Assembly: GCF_000699445.3 (NCBI RefSeq)
Contig: NC_067198.1
Span: 42,463,691-42,527,690 of the forward strand
Reading direction: 5' to 3'
Source of the DNA: Schistosoma haematobium
Taxonomy: Eukaryota > Platyhelminthes > Trematoda > Strigeidida > Schistosomatidae
DNA: 64,000 nucleotides
Shown here: positions 31,663-43,429 of the stretch, one piece after another
Numbering within the stretch: position 1 is the stretch's first letter
Layout: each line of letters opens with the position of its first letter
Notes under the pieces: generated by a model
Told to the model about the DNA's origin: nothing
Database searches by the model: none
What the model saw: the letters and a program-made list of their open reading frames with translations, nothing else
Made by a program: the position numbers and the translations under genes

Positions 31663-34120
31663 ACTTACTTACTTACTTACGCCTGTTACTCCCAGTGGAA
31701 TATAGGCCGCCGACCAGCATTCTCCAACTCAATCTATCCTAGGCCTTCCTTTCTAGTTCTATCTAATTATCGTTCATTCTTCTCGTGTCTGTCTCCATTT
31801 CTCAGTGTAATGTGTTCTTTCAACCTTCTCTTCTCCTTTGGCCTCGAGGATTCCATGTGAGGGCTTGTCTTGTGACGCAGTTGGGTGCTTTCCTCAATGT
31901 GTGTCCTATCCACTTCCAGTACTTCTTTCTGATTTCTTCCTCCGCTACGATCTGGTTTTTTCTCTCTCATAGTAGGTTGTTGCTGATAGTGTCCGGCCAA
32001 CGGATCTGAAGTATTTTGCGTAGAAAACTGTTAGTAAACACTTGTATCTTCTAGATGATTGCTTTCGTAGTTCTCCGAGTTTCCGCTCCATACAGTAGAA
32101 CTGTGTTGACATTTGTATTGAAAATTCTGACTTTGATGTTGTCTGACAGACAGTTGTTTTGAGTTGCAGATATTCTTCAGTTGTAAATATGCTGCTCTTG
32201 CTTGACCGATCCGAGCATTCACATCTGCACCAGATCCACCATGTTCATCAATGATGCTGCCTAGATATGTGGAGGTTTTTACATCTTCCAAATCTTCTCC
32301 GTCAACTGTGAATGGATTGGTGCACGCTGTGTTGTATCGGAGAATCTTGCTTTTCCCTTTGTGTATATTGAGACCTACTGCTGCTGAGGCTTCTGCTACA
32401 CTGGTCGTTTTCTCCTGCATTTGTTGTTGCGATTGCGATAGTAGGGCCAGACCATCTGAGAATTCTAGATCGTCCAGCTGCATCCTAGATGTCCATTGTA
32501 TCCCGCGTTTCGCTTCAGTTGTTGACGTCTTCATGATCTAGTCTATCACCAGGAGAAAGAGAAAGGGTGATAGTAAGCAACCTTGCCTGACACCAGTCTT
32601 TACCTCGAACGTGTTTGTCGATTTTCCTCCATTTTGTAGTTTAATCCATCATAGGAATTTCCTATGATATTGACTATCTTCTGAGGCACGCCGTAGTATC
32701 GAAGAAGCTTCTATAGTGTTGTTCTGTCCACGCTGTCAAATGCTTTTTCGTAGTCAATGAAGTTGATGTAGAGTGGTGAATTCCATCCGCAGAGTTGCGA
32801 TTTGGTCTGTACACGATCTATCCTTACGGAATCCTGCCTGTTGGTCACGAAGTTGGGCGTCTACGCAATCCTTCATCCTGTTCAGCAATATCCTGTTGAA
32901 GACTTTTCCCGGTATCGAGAGAAGAGTGATGCCCCTGTAATTATCACAGTTGCTGAGATCGTCTTTCTTTGGTATTTTGATCAGAAGTCCTTCTTTCCAG
33001 TCTTTTTGTACTTGTTCTTCATCCCAAATCTTATTGAAGAGAATGTGGAGTATCCTTGCAGTTGCCACTACGTCTGCTTTCAGTGCCTCTGCTGGGATGT
33101 TGTCCGGTCCTGCTGCTTTGCCACTCTTGATTTGTCTGATGGCAATGCTGATTTCTACAACTGTTGGTGGGCCAACGTTGATTGGGAGGTCCGTGGGTGC
33201 TGCTTCAATGTTGGGTGGGTTCAGTGGAGCTGGTCGATTCAAGAGTTCTTTGAAGTGTTCTGCCCACCTGTTTTGTTGCTCTTCAATGTTGGTGATTACC
33301 TCGCCTTCCTTGCTTTTCACTGGACGTTCTGGTTTGTGGCGATTTCCAGAAAGTTTCTTTGTCGTGTCATACAGTTGTCTCATGTTTCCTCCTCTTGCAG
33401 CCTTTTCCGCCGTCATTGCTAGATCTTCCACATATTTACGTTTGTCGGTTCTGATGCTCCTCTTCACTTGTTTGTTTACTTCTGTGTATTCAGCTTGTGC
33501 CTTGGCTTTTTCTGTTCTTGTTCGACTGGTATTGATTGCTGCCTTCTTGTTCCTCCTTTCTTGAATCTTATCCAGTGTATCAACAGTGATCCATTCCTTG
33601 TGATGGTGCTTCTTGTGACCCAGGACCTCATGACATGTTGAAGTGATTGCGTCTTTGATCCCCTTCCAGTTGCTCTCCACAGTAGTTCCTTCTCCATTGA
33701 GTAGATCATGAAAGGCCTAGAACTTATTGCTGAGGATTATCTTGAATTCGTTGAGTTTGTCAGTATCCTGAAGAAAGGCCATATTGGACTTTTGTGATAT
33801 TGTCCGCTCCGTTGTCCAGTACTTCTTGAGTTTCAATTTCATCTTGTCGACCAACAAGTGATGATCTGTTGCTATATCAGCTCCTCTCTTGGTTCTCATA
33901 TCCTCCATCGTTCTCCCGAAATTTTGTTGATGCAGATATGGTCGATTTGGTTTTGCATGGCATGATCCGGTGAAGTCCATGTGATTTTGTGAATGCGCTT
34001 ATGTGGGAATATAGTTCCGCCTATGACCAGTTTATTGAAGACACATAGGTTTGCAAATCCCTCACCATTTTCGTTCCTTTCTCCCAGTCCGTGTCGTCCC
34101 ATAACTGTATTATTATTCAT
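31663..34120 (-). pseudogene. RTE-A non-LTR retrotransposon, best copy, 5'-truncated
   Basis: From right to left on the minus strand: C-terminal part of the AP endonuclease (NQIDHICINK at about 33920; DHHLLVDKMKLKLKK at about 33850), linker, RT fingers (NYRGITLLSIPGKVFNRILL, QAGFRKDRSCTDQIATLR; one open frame of 308 codons at 32754-33680), motif A (NFIDYEKAFDSV near 32750), then the C-terminal frame at 32031-32534 and 3' end with a (GTAA)n tail at 31663. The catalytic FADD box reads FSDG in LEFSDGLALL, so the RT is dead even apart from the frameshifts. Family assignment rests on the QIDH, GKAAGPD and RGITLL signatures of RTE-clade elements. Confidence 0.9.
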
Positions 34121-35030
34121 AAAAATAATAGACAGTACAATCAGTATTCTGAATTAATTCGTATCTACAAATATCTTCCTAATCATTATTCATAAGTCAA
34201 ATTACTAAGACAATTTATAAATTACTTAAGTATATTTATGATCAACAGAAATCAATGAAAACCCCACAATTAAGAATCAATATTTTAATAAACTCTGATA
34301 AACACCTTTCAAAACTCTACAAAAACTTCTCAAATAAATCAATAACCAATCTAATCACTTTGTCACTATGTCTAATGTGATTGGTCAGAATGACTTAATA
34401 TTACTTATTTTGTAATCATTTCTATGTTTTAAATACTGTAAAATGTATTTCAACCGTATAAGTATTCTTTGATCTCTGTATCTACATCATTGTTAATCTA
34501 TATCTCTAACCATATTGTTACCTAATAGATTCTTTCTAGTTTCATAATTCATAGAATAACATCTAGTGGACGACAAAAATATCGGTGTAAGTATTGTTTG
34601 GTGCTCAAATGTAGCACATAAACCAAATCATTATAAGTTTTAGATTAAAAAGCACTTTCTTCACATTTCGCATAACGGTAATGAACTATAAATTGTAAGA
34701 TTTTGTATTTTAGTGAGCCTGGTTCTTAAAAATATATGTTTGTTAATAAATAATTGTTGACTCATGACAAGATACCGTTGATTTGTTGTGTAAATAGTAA
34801 CGAAATTTATATGGAATCTTGACGACATTCACGTTTCTTCTTAGATAAGCCCTTTCAGATTAAGGACATTTCATTATGTGAACTTCAAATAAACTATGGC
34901 AGTTATACGTCAAGGTTGAATATCTTCAGAATTACAAATCAATATTTTGTTCTATTAATCCAACTCACTCTAAACAATTCTTGGTAATAAGACATAAGAC
35001 GCTGTTCTTTCATAAAATCCACACAAACCT
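34121..35030. other. AT-rich sequence, no feature seen
   Basis: Nothing recognised. Confidence 0.45.
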
Positions 35031-35069
35031 TTTTAGTAAGAAAAAGCAAAAAGGAAGCATAAGGAAGAC

Positions 35070-35480
35070 CTGATTTTGAGCAAAACATCCCTGTATATAC
35101 GCTTACAATTTAGAGGTGATGCACTCAGTGAAATTGGTATAGTAAAGTTGCACAGAGTAATCCAAAGAACCCTTAATGAAAGTAAACTACAACTAATGTT
35201 TTCCACACGGCCGGTGGTCACTCTAAGATTGAAAGATAAATTACCTAAACTAGTCACCTCTTTCTGTATTTATCAGTTCAATTAATCTTGCAGAGTAAGC
35301 TATATTGGGAAGTGTTCTAGGAATTCGTATTTTCGTGCTTGCGAGCACTCCTCTAGTGTAGTTAAAACTGTTAACACTTTAATTTTAGCTCATTTGGTAC
35401 TAACGCGCCGTAAAGCCAACATGGAGCAATTAATTACAATAATATATAGTGTTAAAAGCTATCTGCCAAAATCCGTCAGA
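35070..35480 (+). pseudogene. Penelope-like element fragment, GIY-YIG endonuclease
   Basis: The frame has STRPVVTLRLKDKLPKL followed by SFCIYQFN, a stop, then SCRVSYIGKCSRNSYFRACEH. The order CxYxFxCxC...YIG...R...EH is the GIY-YIG domain that ends Penelope-like reverse transcriptases, and KDKLP just before it is the usual linker. One stop codon breaks the domain. The RT itself is not seen. Ends near 35480 (LPKSVRRLK). Confidence 0.7.
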
Positions 35481-35574
35481 CGGCTGAAGTAATAGCTATT
35501 CGGATCAAGAAGCTGAAGATTTGCATTAAGAGGAAATTTTTTCAACCGTTCCTTTTACCTAAACAAAATTCTGG

Positions 35575-35885
35575 CCTAGTTAATTAGACGAAACGACCAT
35601 TCAATACTTCCAACTATTCAATGGCGGTCAAACTTAATTAGACTGGTGACTTCAACTATGAAGATGTTGCAATCTCCACAAACCCCACAGTTATCAACCA
35701 TTTTGATGATGTTGTGACGTTTCATCCGAGTATGGAACTCCTCAGCAGTGCACACCCACAATCCTGCTCGGCAGATTCGAACCCAGGACATTCGGTCTCG
35801 CGCGCGAACGCTTAACCTCCAAACCACTGAGCTGGTCGGCATCCAACGGTGTTGGTGTCTAACTTTAACCAATCTACGATTTGAT
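35575..35885. mobile_element. SINE-B composite (plus tail fragment, then minus copy)
   Basis: 35575-35690: plus-strand GACGAAACGACC and tail (CAATCTCCACAAACCCC). 35705-35885: minus-strand hammerhead start (CTGAGGA core, truncated after GAAAC), tRNA-like head and upstream CCAACGGTGTTGGTGTC. Probably a rearranged tandem copy. Confidence 0.65.
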
Positions 35886-36104
35886 TTTATATGACAAACA
35901 ATCATTGATTCACATGTTGTACTTTTGAATGATGTACTCTGCCTTGAACTTGACTATTTCTATGAATTACTAATTTGGATATATAATTGTAGAACGTGAT
36001 GAGAAATTATTGAAAAGAATATAATTCGTTCATATAGTTGTGTTTTAATATGGTGATAATTTTTCTATCTTACAAAGCTAATCCTTGATAATAATAATAA
36101 GTTA

Positions 36105-36325
36105 GACATTAACACTGTTGAATGCCGGCAAGCTCAGAGGTCTAGTGGTTGAGCGCTCGCGTACGGGACTGATAGGTCCCAGGTTCGAGTCTCGCGGGGC
36201 GGGATCGTTGATGTGCACTGCCGAAGAGTCCCACAATATGACGAAACGGCCATCCAGTGCTTCCAGGTTTTCCATGGTAGTGGTCTAGCTTCAATTGACT
36301 CGTGATCTCAACCATTGGAATAATA
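36105..36325 (+). mobile_element. SINE-B copy, 100 bp upstream of the BEN exon
   Basis: tRNA-like head (AAGCTCAGAGG, GGTTCGAGTCTC), hammerhead with one core change (CCGAAGA) and otherwise good GAAAC, stems and CAGTGC, then tail to CTCAACCATTGG. It lies within the presumed intron. Confidence 0.85.
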
Positions 36326-36422
36326 ATAACAATCGGCATTTTTATCGTTTCATAAATTGTGTTCTACCTGACTTATAATCAATCATATATTCTTATTATT
36401 TTTTTTCCATATTTTAATTTAG

Positions 36423-37628
36423 CACAAATCCTCTCGATTATATTCACCAATGTTTTTGTCAAGTTCAGAATATACTTCAAATGATTTACCGAATTCAAAT
36501 CGTAAATCATCCACTTTATCATCGTCAACTTCACCAACGACAATGCCAACATCTTCATCATCATCATCATCATCATCTTCTATACGTTTTCGTGGTAATA
36601 AATTTGGACGTCTTAAAACAAAATGTTTAAACCTCAATAGATATCAACAAAACTATTCATTATCTAATAATCGTTTACATTTATGTAATAAACCAAATCA
36701 TTTCAATTCAATAATGACAACATCTGCATTGAAAGCTATTCGTAGATCAACAATTAACCTTCCTAATACTCATTGGCCAAATTTGTCTTTAGGATCACAA
36801 ATTACAACAACAACACCACCATCATCATCATCGCCAGCATTTACATCAATAATAGATCAAAAATTAAAGTCAAATTTCTTAACTAATCTACAATTTCCTG
36901 AAACCAATATAAACAATACTAATGGATTATTGTCTTCTTCTGCATCAAACTTACGTGGTAATCATCATCAGCATAATAATAATAATCCTAACAATACGAA
37001 TAATAATTTAATTGATCGTCCAGTAGTTGTATTAAATCCTGATGAACCACGTGAAATATTTATTGGTGGTGTACAATCTGTTGCATTACCATTATGGGCA
37101 TATTGTAAATGTTTAACAATGGTACGTGGTGAACCACATGAATTAGGACCACGTTTATGTTTACGTCTATTACAAAGTTTATTTAGTTTACATTATTTAG
37201 TTACACATAATTATAATGGTTCCGGTGGTAAAGCACCTATTGATCCAATTGTAATGAGTGCTGTATTACGTCAAGCACAATTACAATTTGGTTCAGGTTA
37301 TTTTTTTACTGAACCAATGGCTTTAGGTAAATTAAGAGATTATTTAAATAATGCTTTTCGTGTAATGGCATTTAGACAACGTAAAGGTGAACGTGTAAGA
37401 TCACCATTTTGGAATGAGAAAGGTGAACCAATACATGATTTAGAAGCACCGGTGGAATTTTCAAATATTACTGATATTATTGTTATACCACATTCAATTA
37501 ATACTACTACTACTACTACCACTACTACACCTAATACTAACACTACTACTGTTATTACAGCTACACCAACCTTATCAACAACTACAACAATGTCAAATGA
37601 ATCTGATAGGAATATGAATTCAAGATGA
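36423..37628 (+). CDS. Probable BEN-domain protein, last exon
   Basis: Open without interruption from 36423 to the TGA at 37626-37628. A pyrimidine-rich stretch and TTTAG precede 36423; that TAG is in frame, so the exon opens exactly at a splice acceptor. The first Met is at 36450 (392 codons from there), and an intronless start at that Met cannot be excluded. From that Met: a Ser run near residue 36-48 coded by (TCA)n, Asn-rich segment near 170-187, a globular region about 200-320, then a Thr/Asn tail coded by (ACT)n. The globular part (LCLRLLQSLFSLHYLVTHNY, GKAPIDPIVMSAVLRQAQ) matches the BEN-domain pattern LF...L.TH...G...LDP, a DNA- and protein-binding fold of chromatin and transcription factors. 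Function is inferred from that pattern only. No upstream exons were recognised in the window. Codon use is strongly A/T-ending. Confidence 0.75.
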   Translation, partial: HKSSRLYSPMFLSSSEYTSNDLPNSNRKSSTLSSSTSPTTMPTSSSSSSSSSSIRFRGNKFGRLKTKCLNLNRYQQNYSLSNNRLHLCNKPNHFNSIMTTSALKAIRRSTINLPNTHWPNLSLGSQITTTTPPSSSSPAFTSIIDQKLKSNFLTNLQFPETNINNTNGLLSSSASNLRGNHHQHNNNNPNNTNNNLIDRPVVVLNPDEPREIFIGGVQSVALPLWAYCKCLTMVRGEPHELGPRLCLRLLQSLFSLHYLVTHNYNGSGGKAPIDPIVMSAVLRQAQLQFGSGYFFTEPMALGKLRDYLNNAFRVMAFRQRKGERVRSPFWNEKGEPIHDLEAPVEFSNITDIIVIPHSINTTTTTTTTTPNTNTTTVITATPTLSTTTTMSNESDRNMNSR

Positions 37629-39060
37629 ACAATGATTAAAGAAAATACATGCGATTTGATCTTTTTAAAAAAAGTATCTTTACTTTGATCCATTTCATCC
37701 TTTCATAAAATGATTCTTTCAAACTATGAGTAGTATGTATATTTGTTTACGTCAATGAAACCATTCAATAATATACAGTTATACAATGTTAATTATATTG
37801 TTTCATAAATAATTTAAAATAACCAACCACGGTGAGGGGGGGGGTAGGATTAAACAAATTCACTTGAAATGTACTCTTTATTGTTACTAATGAAATGATG
37901 TTCAACTATTGTAATTAATTAATTCATAATTCAATAATGATATTCATTGAATAAAATAAAGAAAGAGAATGAAGGGATATTCAAAAAATCATTATGATGA
38001 ATGAGAGAAAGAGAGAGATTCTATCACTTGTATTTAGGCTACAAATACATGGGGTATTATGTATACATATAATAATAATAATAATAATAATAATATTGAT
38101 TTAATCACACTACCATAGTTACTTAGTTTCATATTATTTTGTTTTGATTTTTAAGTATAATATAAAACGGAAACGATTAAGTTTATACAACTAATTTAGT
38201 CTTGCGTTCATGTTGACTTGTAACACTCACACACACACACACTCTCTCTCTTTCTCTATTATGTTGATTTATTTTCTCCTATATTAGTTTAACCAAATTA
38301 AAGACAAACATTTCATAATTATATTATATGTATACTGTATTGAACTGTATTGTGTTGTACCTATACCTGTATTGGTGAAAACAGTATTTTACAATTACAA
38401 ATACAAACTAAATAATTAATTACTGTGATTTCTATCAGTGATAAGAGTGTATAAGATTAATGTTGTCTACAATAGTGAACATACTGAATGAAAGTATTTG
38501 ATTCATTCCCAAAAGGAGTGGTTATTGAATGTCATAGAATATCTTTGGATATGAGAAACATATGTATATATACCAGAGTTTAATAATATTAGATGGTTAA
38601 TAGACTATTGTAACAACATGACAGATACTTCAAAAATAATATTGAAAAGCGGTTGCATAAAAGAGAAGATAAGAATATCTATTTATTATTCCCTAATACT
38701 AACGTCATTATCATCATCATCACCACCACCAACAACAACAATATCATCATCATTCTAATTATAAGCATTCCATATAGATATATACTTATCATCATTAACA
38801 TAGTAAATTATCGGAGAGAAGAAAGATATAAGTAGATAAATTGATCATTCGAAAAAGCGATTATCAAATACCTCATGTTATCATAAAATAGGTAAATCAT
38901 GTGAAGATATAATAATTGATGAAGGAAAGATGGTTGGTGTAGATGGTGGAGGGATAAGGAAATAAGGCGGATATCATTAGACAAAAAGAAACGTTGCCAG
39001 AAAAACAAAAGGTATATGTAACTAATGACTAATAATTATAAATCATAAATTAATTATAAT
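37629..39060. other. 3' flank of the BEN-domain gene, AT-rich
   Basis: Probable 3' UTR at the start: overlapping AATAAA signals at 37950-37960 are candidates for polyadenylation. Beyond, (AAT)n at about 38070-38092, (CA)n(CT)n at about 38226-38252, no other features. Confidence 0.5.
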
Positions 39061-39064
39061 ATTT

Positions 39065-39260
39065 ATCAGAAGGGGTTTGTGAAGATTTTAGAAATTTCAC
39101 AGATTGAAATCATGAGTCAATTGAAGCTAGACCACCATGGAAAACCTGGAAGCACTGGATGGCCGTTTCGTTCTAGTATGGGACTCCTTAGCAGTGCGCA
39201 CTCACGATCCCGCACCCCGCGAGATTCGAACCCAGGACCTATGATTTCAAATGGTTGTCT
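39065..39260 (-). mobile_element. SINE-B copy, head-truncated
   Basis: Minus strand: tail from ATCAGAAGGGGTTTGTG, hammerhead (CTAAGGA, one core change; otherwise consensus) and B box. Sequence breaks off after CCCAGGACCTATG. Confidence 0.85.
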
Positions 39261-39339
39261 ACTAAAAATTTATAATGTAGATAGATGATTTCATTTGAAG
39301 TAAGTTTTTATTATCAACTGAAGTTAGTTAGAGAATTGA

Positions 39340-39660
39340 ATGTTATTCAGATCACAATTCAATCTTAATTAGACACCTATTGAAAACTAAGAAGCATTGA
39401 ATAGCTGTTTTATTGTGGTAGGGGACTCTTCATAGGAGAGTATCCATGAATTCTCATCTAACTCAAGACTTCCACATCTTATAGTAAGACTTTAACCTTC
39501 AGACTATTGAGTCAACACCCATTGATTTTCATGTCTGACAACAATCAATTCATAATAGAGTACAAACATTTTCTATTACCTTCAGCAAATGCACTTCTGA
39601 GAAGTACCAAACAGTTTCTCTGTGTTTCCTAGTTTTCAGTGATTGTCTAATAGGTTTTTT
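39340..39660. mobile_element. Decayed SINE-B head-to-head pair
   Basis: Minus-strand remnant 39340-39520 (GACACCTATTGAAAACTAAGAAGC, inverted A-box trace) then plus-strand remnant 39580-39660 (CACTTCTGAGAAGTACC, TTTCCTAGTTTTCAG). Confidence 0.5.
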
Positions 39661-39904
39661 AATGATCTTAATAGCTGGAGAATTATTGAAAGCTTAAAAC
39701 ACATTGATCTAGTCTGGATTTGATCACACACAAAAGCAGCTATTAAACTTTTCTTTTCTTTCCATTAATTTTTTAAGCAGTGTCAGTTAATGATAAATAT
39801 TTTATTCGAAAGATGAGTAAACCATGAAGAATACCGTTATTACAATGTGGATTTAAATGGATTAGATTTGTCACAATTGATTGATCACTGGGTGATGATC
39901 AATG

Positions 39905-40145
39905 TCATGCTTGTCTAGTCCTTATTAGTGCAGATCGAATGCTATCGATCATGTTGCAATGTGGCCACCAGTCTAGGTGACTCGACACTGCGGGCACCAT
40001 ATATTGAGATTTAGATGGTGGTTGGAGGTAGTCAAAAGGAAACTCTGGACCCGGTTTTCGTGCTGCTTGGCACTCGTCAACAAGGTGTACCTTTAATCTT
40101 GAGGGAACTGTTGCTCCCTGGCGGATTCGATCTCGTGTCACCCAG
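39905..40145 (-). mobile_element. Third hammerhead-bearing repeat family (family C)
   Basis: Minus strand: GTACACCTTG, then TTGACGAG, a perfect GTGC/GCAC stem II, GAAAAC, stem III hairpin (ACCGGGT) and cleavage triplet GTC followed by CAGAG. Position C3 of the core is T, which should disable cleavage. A tRNA-like head (GATCGAATCCGCC region at 40120-40135, inverted) lies beside it. Sequence outside the ribozyme differs from SM-alpha and SINE-B. Related to 50640-50760. Confidence 0.65.
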
Positions 40146-40383
40146 CTTCACAGTCAGAGACGTTTGTTTCATCCTAATATAAATTAGAAGTGGTTAATAC
40201 CAATTGAATAACAGTACACTAAACAATGATATCCAACCCCAATGTATATACAATACAATAATCAAAATTTAATTTAGATTTTTTCGAGTTTAACTCTGAA
40301 ACCAGAAGGGATTAAACACTACTAGAAACTTCAAAATATAGATTAAAACAGTTTCAAATTTTTTGTTACTAATAATCCCCACT

Positions 40384-40905
40384 TACAACTGAAGAACATC
40401 TGCAACTCAAAACAACTGTCTGTCAGACAACATCAAAGTCAGAATTTTCAATACAAATGTCAACACAGTTCTACTGTATGGAGCGGAAACTCGGAGAACT
40501 ACGAAAGCAATCATCTAGAAGATACAAGTGTTTACTAACAGTTTTCTACGCAAAATACTTCAGATCCGTTGGCCGGACACTATCAGCAACAACCTACTAT
40601 GAGAGAGAAAAAACCAGATCGTAGCGGAGGAAGAAATCAGAAAGAAGTACTGGAAGTGGATAGGACACACATTGAGGAAAGCACCCAACTGCGTCACAAT
40701 ACAAGCCCTCACATGAAATCCTCAAAACTAAGCAAAGGAAAAGAGGAAGACCAAAGAACACATTACGCCGAGAAATGGAGATAGACATGAGAAAAATGAA
40801 CAATAATTGGATAGAACTAGAAAAGAAGGCCGGGGACAGAGTGGGTTGGAGAATGGTGGTTGGTGACCTATGTTCCATTGGGAGTAACAGGCATAAGCAA
40901 GTAAT
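40384..40905 (+). pseudogene. RTE-A 3' end, 5'-truncated
   Basis: C-terminal coding sequence (starting at the NICNSKQLS region) through the 3' end CATTGGGAGTAACAGGCATAAG. Nearly identical to 17578-18100 inverted, so the two copies are young. Frameshifted. Confidence 0.85.
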
Positions 40906-41205
40906 AATTCCTATTCATAGTGAAACATTTTGTCGGAAATTATCCATTCATTATAGCAAAACTTAACTGGGTTAAGTAAAATTTAAGAGAAAAACTGATA
41001 CACTCTAAAGAATTTTCACAAGTATCAAAATAAAGTACAAGAGTTTATCAGTTGAATCCAATTAGTACACGGTCATGTTACTGCTTCTAATAAGAATGAA
41101 CATACTTCCATCAAGAGTACACTGTAATGTCGTAAGATACTCGGAAGACTATTACTTTTCTATACAATTCGTTTGTCACAAATTAAGAAGAAATTTTTAT
41201 TATTA
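40906..41205. other. AT-rich sequence, no feature seen
   Basis: Nothing recognised. Confidence 0.4.
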
Positions 41206-41210
41206 CTATT

Positions 41211-41671
41211 TGAACACATAAATATTGGTACAAGAGGTCACCAAATATATATGCGTCACACTATATTTGTGTGTGTGGGCTGTGATACTGCCCGGGTGCC
41301 CAGACCGAAGCAGATGGTTTTCTTAGGGGGCCACACCCCGAGCCTTTGACCTAAAGGTCTGATCCACAAGGCAGTGGGGCATTGTAAGGAGATGCAGTCC
41401 CATGGTAGCCAATGACCAACGATTGGTTCATACGCCATTTGTTACCTCAGGATACTGGAGCCCATGTGCACCATTGGTTTGGAATCTGGTTAAAGCGCCG
41501 GACATTCGCTTTTCATCCTCTCATTTTCGTAAACAACACCCCTGGTGAGAGAAGGCAGTGAGTAGGACTTCCCTGGCAGAGGCCGTATACGTGTGGCCAT
41601 ATGAGAACATTTCGAGAGGGAGAGAGGACTCTCCTCAATCTCTCCCATACCAGGGCATTTGGGGGCTTATT
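41211..41671 (-). mobile_element. R490 repeat copy
   Basis: Tail end TTTGAACACATAAATATTGG; head end CCAGGGCATTTGGGGGCTTA. Possible short TTATT duplication at the borders, not certain. Confidence 0.8.
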
Positions 41672-42175
41672 GGTACTTTGTTGGTATCTCCTTTTAACTA
41701 TATATTAGCTAATATATTTAGCTGATTCATAATCATGATATATATGTAGAATTACTATGAAAATAACGACTAGATTATTTATAAGAGAAGTTTTTGAAAA
41801 GCCAAATTGTCAGATAAGTAAAATGTTTTAATGGATCTTTTAATCACTGAATAAAGTAACAAAGGGAGAAATGATTAAATTGCCTAATATGATAAGGAAC
41901 ATTAGAACTGAAACATTTCGAAAGTAATTTACATGACAAATAATGAAAATTATGGAACAAAAGATGTGTTGTTTCCTATTATAAGAATACCTAATAAGGA
42001 TTTATACAAAACTGTATATCAGATCCAAATAACATTCATCATGTTTCATAACCATGTCAATATCGTCAAGCCAAGATTCTAATGGTAAAATAAGTATTTA
42101 CTCGGAAGAATTTTCTGAGGTTTCAAAACCATATTCAGACTTTTCAGTAATATGTAAACAAGTCAACAAAATAGT
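41672..42175. other. AT-rich sequence, no feature seen
   Basis: Nothing recognised. Confidence 0.4.
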
Positions 42176-42177
42176 AA

Positions 42178-42300
42178 AGTTTCAATGGTTGAGATCATGA
42201 GTCATTTGAAGCTAGACCACTACCATAGAAAACCTGGAAGTACTGGACGGCCGTTTCGTCCTATTGCGTGACTCCTTAGCAGTACCCATCCACGATAGTA
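42178..42300 (-). mobile_element. SINE-B, tail and hammerhead only
   Basis: Minus strand hammerhead with one core change (CTAAGGA), otherwise consensus with GTC triplet; truncated just past stem I. Confidence 0.8.
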
Positions 42301-43425
42301 AAGATTTATATACAATTAGCCGTTGACTGAAGTTACATACAAATATTGAATGTAAAATTGTTTTTGATAATTTGATACTATTACATGGGTTCTCATTATT
42401 ACAAATATTCAAACTTTAAGAAAAATATCACTTAATGCCTTTGTTCACTCTGAAGAAGTAGCTTACATTGAGTCGCGAAACGTCAGAAATAGTTTTTTTT
42501 TTCTACTCATTAGGATATAACAAAAATTGTATCTATTGTTAGCGCTTTCTCTTTTTAACTATGAAACCTTGATATTTTATGCAATATTAGTTCCGTAGAA
42601 TTTAGTGTTTACCTACAAATACCTGGTTGGAACTCTTTACGCAATACTACATTCGGTACTGTAATTGAAAATGAAAACGACCACCTAGAAAAAGCATAGA
42701 AGTATCAACAAGTGATTTGTGACATATCAAATAGATGAGCAATGATAGTGACACTTCAAAAAGGGCAGAAAAAAACTGTATCCTTACGATTATTGAGTCA
42801 TTTATATAATGTAGATAGATTGTGGAGGTCATAGTGATGAACTTATAGTAATTCGATAGATTGAACTGTTTAAATATGAGACATAGTAGGCAAGTTTGAT
42901 TTGGTGTGCTGTTTAATTCAGTATTGTGAACCATCAACCGGAGAACACAATGAGTTAGAATTTATGATAGACCAAATTATAAGCCGATAATTTAAGTGCT
43001 ATCTTTTTAGAATTATCCGATGGATTAGATTAACCCATCGATTTTATAGTCTAAATCCTATTGGCTGGTGATTCTAGAGCTAATGTACTGTTGAATAATC
43101 CCCAAGGTTAACAAAATCATAAAACATAATTTCGGAATCATGCCTTTGAGTTAACTAAACCGAACCTACTGTCCATTGCAATAAATAAATAACCAGCACC
43201 ATATACTAATTGTTAATCGAATACTGATCAATATCATTATTTTAGTCCTTTTGCTGAACACACTCCACTCACGAAGTCTCAATATAGTCACCAGGATAAG
43301 TGACTCAGGACGTGATAGTTTTAATGTTACGTGATTGAGAATAACTCATAGTTCTGTACAGGTTAGCTACTAGCCAGTAAGGCTTGTCCGAAGTTTCTTA
43401 AGGACAAATGCTTCATGTGATATGA
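42301..43425. other. AT-rich sequence; possible Penelope-type motif at 42452-42484
   Basis: CTGAAGAAGTAGC...GCGAAACGTC at 42452-42484 resembles the minimal hammerhead-like motif of Penelope-like elements. No other feature. Confidence 0.35.
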
Positions 43426-43429
43426 GGAT

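Noticed and set aside
32802..33564. Two plus-strand open frames of about 205 codons
   Set aside because: They are antisense to the RTE-A coding frame on the minus strand and show no protein family features.
37340..37693. Minus-strand open frame of 117 codons
   Set aside because: Antisense to the BEN-domain exon; its valine runs come from the (ACT)n repeat.
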